Source: Chitinophagales bacterium
GTDB lineage: Bacteria > Bacteroidota > Bacteroidia > Chitinophagales > Chitinophagaceae
Direction: 5' to 3'
Length of the DNA stretch: 8,484 nt
Assembly: GCA_025355935.1 (NCBI GenBank)
Contig: JANXYS010000110.1
Coordinates: 1-8,484 of the forward strand
A program made the position numbers and the translations under genes. Each line of letters opens with the position of its first letter. Position 1 is the first letter of the stretch. Below are positions 6,261 through 8,484 of this stretch, piece after piece. The notes beneath the pieces are model-generated. The model had not been told where the DNA came from and ran no database searches. It was given only the letters and a program-made list of their open reading frames with translations.

Positions 6261-6647
6261 ATGGCCACGGATATGACTATAACCAACGCAGAAGAGCTTG
6301 AAGTAGCCATTGCATCGTTGAAGAGAAAGCAAGTAGAAAAGAAGGCCGAATTATTAACTCATTTGCATGAGTTCCGGGAAAGCATTCGTCCAATGAATCT
6401 ACTGAAAAGTGGGTTGCATAAGCTTGCTCAGCCAGGTGACATAAGAAATACTCTTTTAAAAGCTGCAGGGGGTATTGGAATGGGAATGTTGACAAAGGGG
6501 CTGATCGGGGGTGACAGTTCGAATATCCTTGGGAAGATGGTTACCAATACCGCAAAGGCTACAATCACGAACAGCCTTGTGAATAATGCCGACAAGATTA
6601 AATCCTACGCTATTGCCATATACCACAACCTGATAAAAAAGCCATAA
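6261..6647 (+). CDS. Hypothetical operon protein, 128 residues (possible YqjK-like position)
   Basis: I do not recognise the family with certainty. Residues 10-45 are a charged helix likely to form a coiled coil (EELEVAIASLKRKQVEKKAE), followed by a basic patch. A glycine-rich hydrophobic stretch at about 67-84 (KAAGGIGMGMLTKGLIGG) is too short and glycine-rich for a sure membrane helix, but may insert in or lie on the membrane. The C-terminus is helical and basic. The start at 6261 is two bases after the holin-like stop; Met5 (6273) is an alternative. It occupies the third place, as yqjK does after yqjD-yqjE in enterobacteria, but I claim no sequence homology. It ends in TAATG, overlapping the next start by one base. 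Confidence 0.8.
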   Translation: MATDMTITNAEELEVAIASLKRKQVEKKAELLTHLHEFRESIRPMNLLKSGLHKLAQPGDIRNTLLKAAGGIGMGMLTKGLIGGDSSNILGKMVTNTAKATITNSLVNNADKIKSYAIAIYHNLIKKP

Positions 6648-6922
6648 TGGATACGCCTTTCCAGTCTGATGAGGATAAACGAAAAGACACTTCATTGCCG
6701 GGGCGGGAAGAAGAAATTATTGTAAATACGGATTTACAGCAGCATACCACAAATCTTACACAAGGTCAAATACTAGATGGAATTGCCGATGCTCAACCTA
6801 TTGAGCCCACTGTACTTGATGATGCTGATCAATCTGGGTCACCACAAAACCCGGAGATAACTGAAAAGACTTTTAAGGAGGGACTATCCGACAACAGCAA
6901 TACTGATCAGGCGATGCCCTGA
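6647..6922 (+). CDS. Acidic, probably disordered protein, 91 residues
   Basis: Its ATG shares the A of the preceding TAA stop (TAATG), so it is almost certainly translated by coupling with the 128-residue gene. The protein is rich in Asp and Glu (about 20) against six Lys/Arg, rich in Gln, Thr, Ser, Asn and Pro, and has no Cys or Trp, signal peptide or membrane segment. It looks intrinsically disordered and cytoplasmic. It could be a partner for the basic, membrane-near proteins encoded before it. No known family is recognised. The one-base overlap makes real expression more likely than composition alone would suggest. Confidence 0.65.
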   Translation: MDTPFQSDEDKRKDTSLPGREEEIIVNTDLQQHTTNLTQGQILDGIADAQPIEPTVLDDADQSGSPQNPEITEKTFKEGLSDNSNTDQAMP

Positions 6923-7207
6923 ATATTTGCCATCACACCTTAACCTTTCCTTCAATCAATCCACTGGTTCAGCGCTAATCATATCAAGCCGGAAATTTTT
7001 ACCGTTTTACGAATTAGCCAATTAAGGAAGAAGTTAATAATTGGTTGTAAATTTTTTAATTATTCACAATGATATTCACATCTCAGTTCGTTTAATTAGA
7101 AACTATTATCGTTCCGAACCATCTCAGAAACATTGTGAATTTCTCCCTTATTTGCCTCAAATTTCAAAGATGTAAACCTTTAGTTAGCTTGCCGGGCCTC
7201 TAAAAGG
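6923..7207. other. Convergent intergenic region with repeated ATTCACA elements
   Basis: Both neighbours end here. No strong GC hairpin plus T tract is found for either. A perfect 10-base inverted repeat, ATTCACAATG (7062-7071) and CATTGTGAAT (7131-7140), encloses 59 bases; a further ATTCACA lies at 7074-7080. ATCTCAG occurs twice (7079-7085 and 7121-7127). An imperfect inverted repeat (about 7175-7183 and 7200-7209) touches the stop codon of the Omp85 gene and could help end its transcript. No gene is supported here. Confidence 0.4.
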
Positions 7208-8484
7208 TTAAAAGGGTAGTCCTAATGCAATATTAAGTATAAGATTTTGTTTTCTCCAGGAGGCATTACTAAAAGCGAACTGATTGATTACCCACCGCTG
7301 GCCATCCGGGAGATAGGGTTTTCTTAATGGAATACCGAGGTCTGCACGAATAAGAATAACGGTCGCGTCGAACCTGATTCCAAAGCCAGAGGCAACGGCA
7401 AGCTCCTTGTAAAAGTTTTTAGTTAGTTTTCCTTGTGGCCCAAAGAGTATGGTGTCTTTTGTCCAGATATTGCCAATATCCAGAAAGAGTGCACCACTTA
7501 TCTGCTTAGTAAAAGGAACTCTTAGTTCGGTATTTCCTAAAATTTTATAATCGCCCCCAATTATCTGGAAGAAGCGTTGGTCTTCGGCGGTAGGCTTGTG
7601 TACACCAGGTCCAAGACTTCTTGATCTGAAACCTCTTATGGAGTTGGATCCTCCGACAGTATATAATTTAGCAAAGGGAAGCACCTTCGAATTATTATAA
7701 GGCAAGCCGATGCCTGTCTGGATCCTGTTCGCCCAATCAAAGCCATTCGGCAATTTGCGCGTATAGTGCAAATCAAAATCAAGCTTAACATACTGAGCAA
7801 AAGGAGTTTTAAAAACCATTTTCGACCGGTAGGATTTGGCCCCTGTTACTAAGCCGGCAACATTTCCAGAGACATCAAGACTTGTATTGAAATACCATTT
7901 ATTTACATGGGATTTAAATCCTGAATTATAAGTATACGAGAAAAAAGATCCAAGCGTAACTTCGGAATATACATTTAGCAGGAGTGCAGGATTGTTAAGG
8001 GCTTGTTTACGGAAACTGTCGGTGATTGCTGTTGCGTTTAGATAGCTAAGTGCAACGGGAGCGAAGTTGAATTCATTTGAAACTTTGTTCTTCCATGTAA
8101 ATTCATATTGTGCACGGAAGAAATTTTTAGTGTAATAAAGGTCTCGCCTGAACCATTCGTATGCCAGCAGGATGGTGGTGTTGGGCGGGTAGAAATTATT
8201 TTCTTTTATGTTGCCAAAGGGAAGAAAATACCTTGGGATCTTCAACGACAATTCGGAACCAAGACGATAATTATTATTTTTAATAGAATCGACAGATGTT
8301 GTCTCAAATCCACCATATACCTTCAATCCAAGTTGTTCTGCCCCACCGAAGGTGTTACGGTTTTTAAGATTCACACTTACCTGTGATCCCACATAGTTGT
8401 TTTCCTTAGTAAATCCATCTATCTCGGCCTGGATGGACTTCTTTTTGGCCGGCGTGAGATAATAGTAAACATTCATACCACGTT
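7208..8484 (-). CDS. Omp85 outer-membrane protein, TamL/BamA-like, C-terminal part
   Basis: The reading frame is open to the window edge, so only the C-terminal 420-odd residues are present and the true start lies beyond 8484; the ATG at 8474-8476 is internal. The visible part spans the join to the last POTRA-like segment and the 16-strand barrel. NRNTFGGAEQLGLKVYGGFE (about 39-58 from that Met) is the usual start of the barrel. GGSNSIRGF (275-283) is the conserved L6 loop motif (V/I-R-G-F) of the superfamily. DIGNIW, then GFGIRFD and RADLGIPLRKP, are late-barrel strands, and the protein ends in aromatic Phe, the expected barrel signal. The RW..N...S....WR..NL ending resembles Bacteroidota TamL (lipoprotein BamA homologue) more than BamA. 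The role is insertion of proteins into, or biogenesis of, the outer membrane. A lipobox cannot be checked because the N-terminus is missing. Confidence 0.88.
   Translation of the reverse strand, partial: RGMNVYYYLTPAKKKSIQAEIDGFTKENNYVGSQVSVNLKNRNTFGGAEQLGLKVYGGFETTSVDSIKNNNYRLGSELSLKIPRYFLPFGNIKENNFYPPNTTILLAYEWFRRDLYYTKNFFRAQYEFTWKNKVSNEFNFAPVALSYLNATAITDSFRKQALNNPALLLNVYSEVTLGSFFSYTYNSGFKSHVNKWYFNTSLDVSGNVAGLVTGAKSYRSKMVFKTPFAQYVKLDFDLHYTRKLPNGFDWANRIQTGIGLPYNNSKVLPFAKLYTVGGSNSIRGFRSRSLGPGVHKPTAEDQRFFQIIGGDYKILGNTELRVPFTKQISGALFLDIGNIWTKDTILFGPQGKLTKNFYKELAVASGFGIRFDATVILIRADLGIPLRKPYLPDGQRWVINQFAFSNASWRKQNLILNIALGLPF

Noticed and set aside
6990..7064. Intrinsic terminator after the YtxH operon (CGG...CCG followed by TTTT, and AATAATT...AATTATT)
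   Set aside because: The stems are three GC pairs or AT only; neither is stable enough to call.
7208..8476. Complete 422-residue outer-membrane protein starting at 8476
   Set aside because: The frame stays open to the window edge, there is no signal peptide after that Met, and Omp85 proteins have N-terminal POTRA domains that would lie outside the window.

Overview
The window looks like chromosomal DNA from a Bacteroidota bacterium, probably of the Chitinophagaceae/Sphingobacteriaceae type. The evidence is AT-rich intergenic DNA, starts without clear Shine-Dalgarno sequences, a TAnnTTTG-type promoter element, and protein families typical of that phylum: a TamL/BamA-like Omp85 barrel, a CHASE3-type histidine kinase and a YtxH/holin-like membrane pair. 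The genus is inference. No rRNA, tRNA, insertion sequence, CRISPR array or phage structural gene was seen.

Layout. Positions 1-337 are non-coding and hold two hairpins and possible control sites. Then come a 161-residue protein of unknown function (338-823, +), a sigma-54-activating NtrC-type response regulator (839-2278, -) and a YihY/BrkB six-helix membrane protein (2360-3280, -). A gene-free gap of 295 bases leads to a stand-alone receiver protein (3618-3986, +), whose end overlaps the end of a membrane histidine kinase on the other strand (3968-5368, -). Next is a four-gene + strand operon (5597-6922): YtxH, a holin_3_6/YqjE-like membrane protein, a 128-residue protein and a 91-residue acidic protein. 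The right edge holds the C-terminal barrel part of an Omp85 outer-membrane protein (7208 to beyond 8484, -).

How the parts may work together. The NtrC-type regulator keeps its GAFTGA loop and ATPase motifs, so it should act on sigma-54 RNA polymerase. A good -24/-12 sigma-54 promoter lies at 5539-5554, directly before the YtxH operon, and weaker look-alikes precede the receiver gene and the 161-residue gene. The kinase has no fused receiver, while two receiver proteins are encoded nearby. The most interesting reading is a local circuit: an envelope-sensing CHASE3 kinase signals to the NtrC-type activator, with the single-domain receiver as a competitor or side branch, and this switches on a small membrane-protein operon. 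The order of that operon resembles the enterobacterial stationary-phase set yqjD-yqjE-yqjK. The gene families are seen directly; the wiring is inference.
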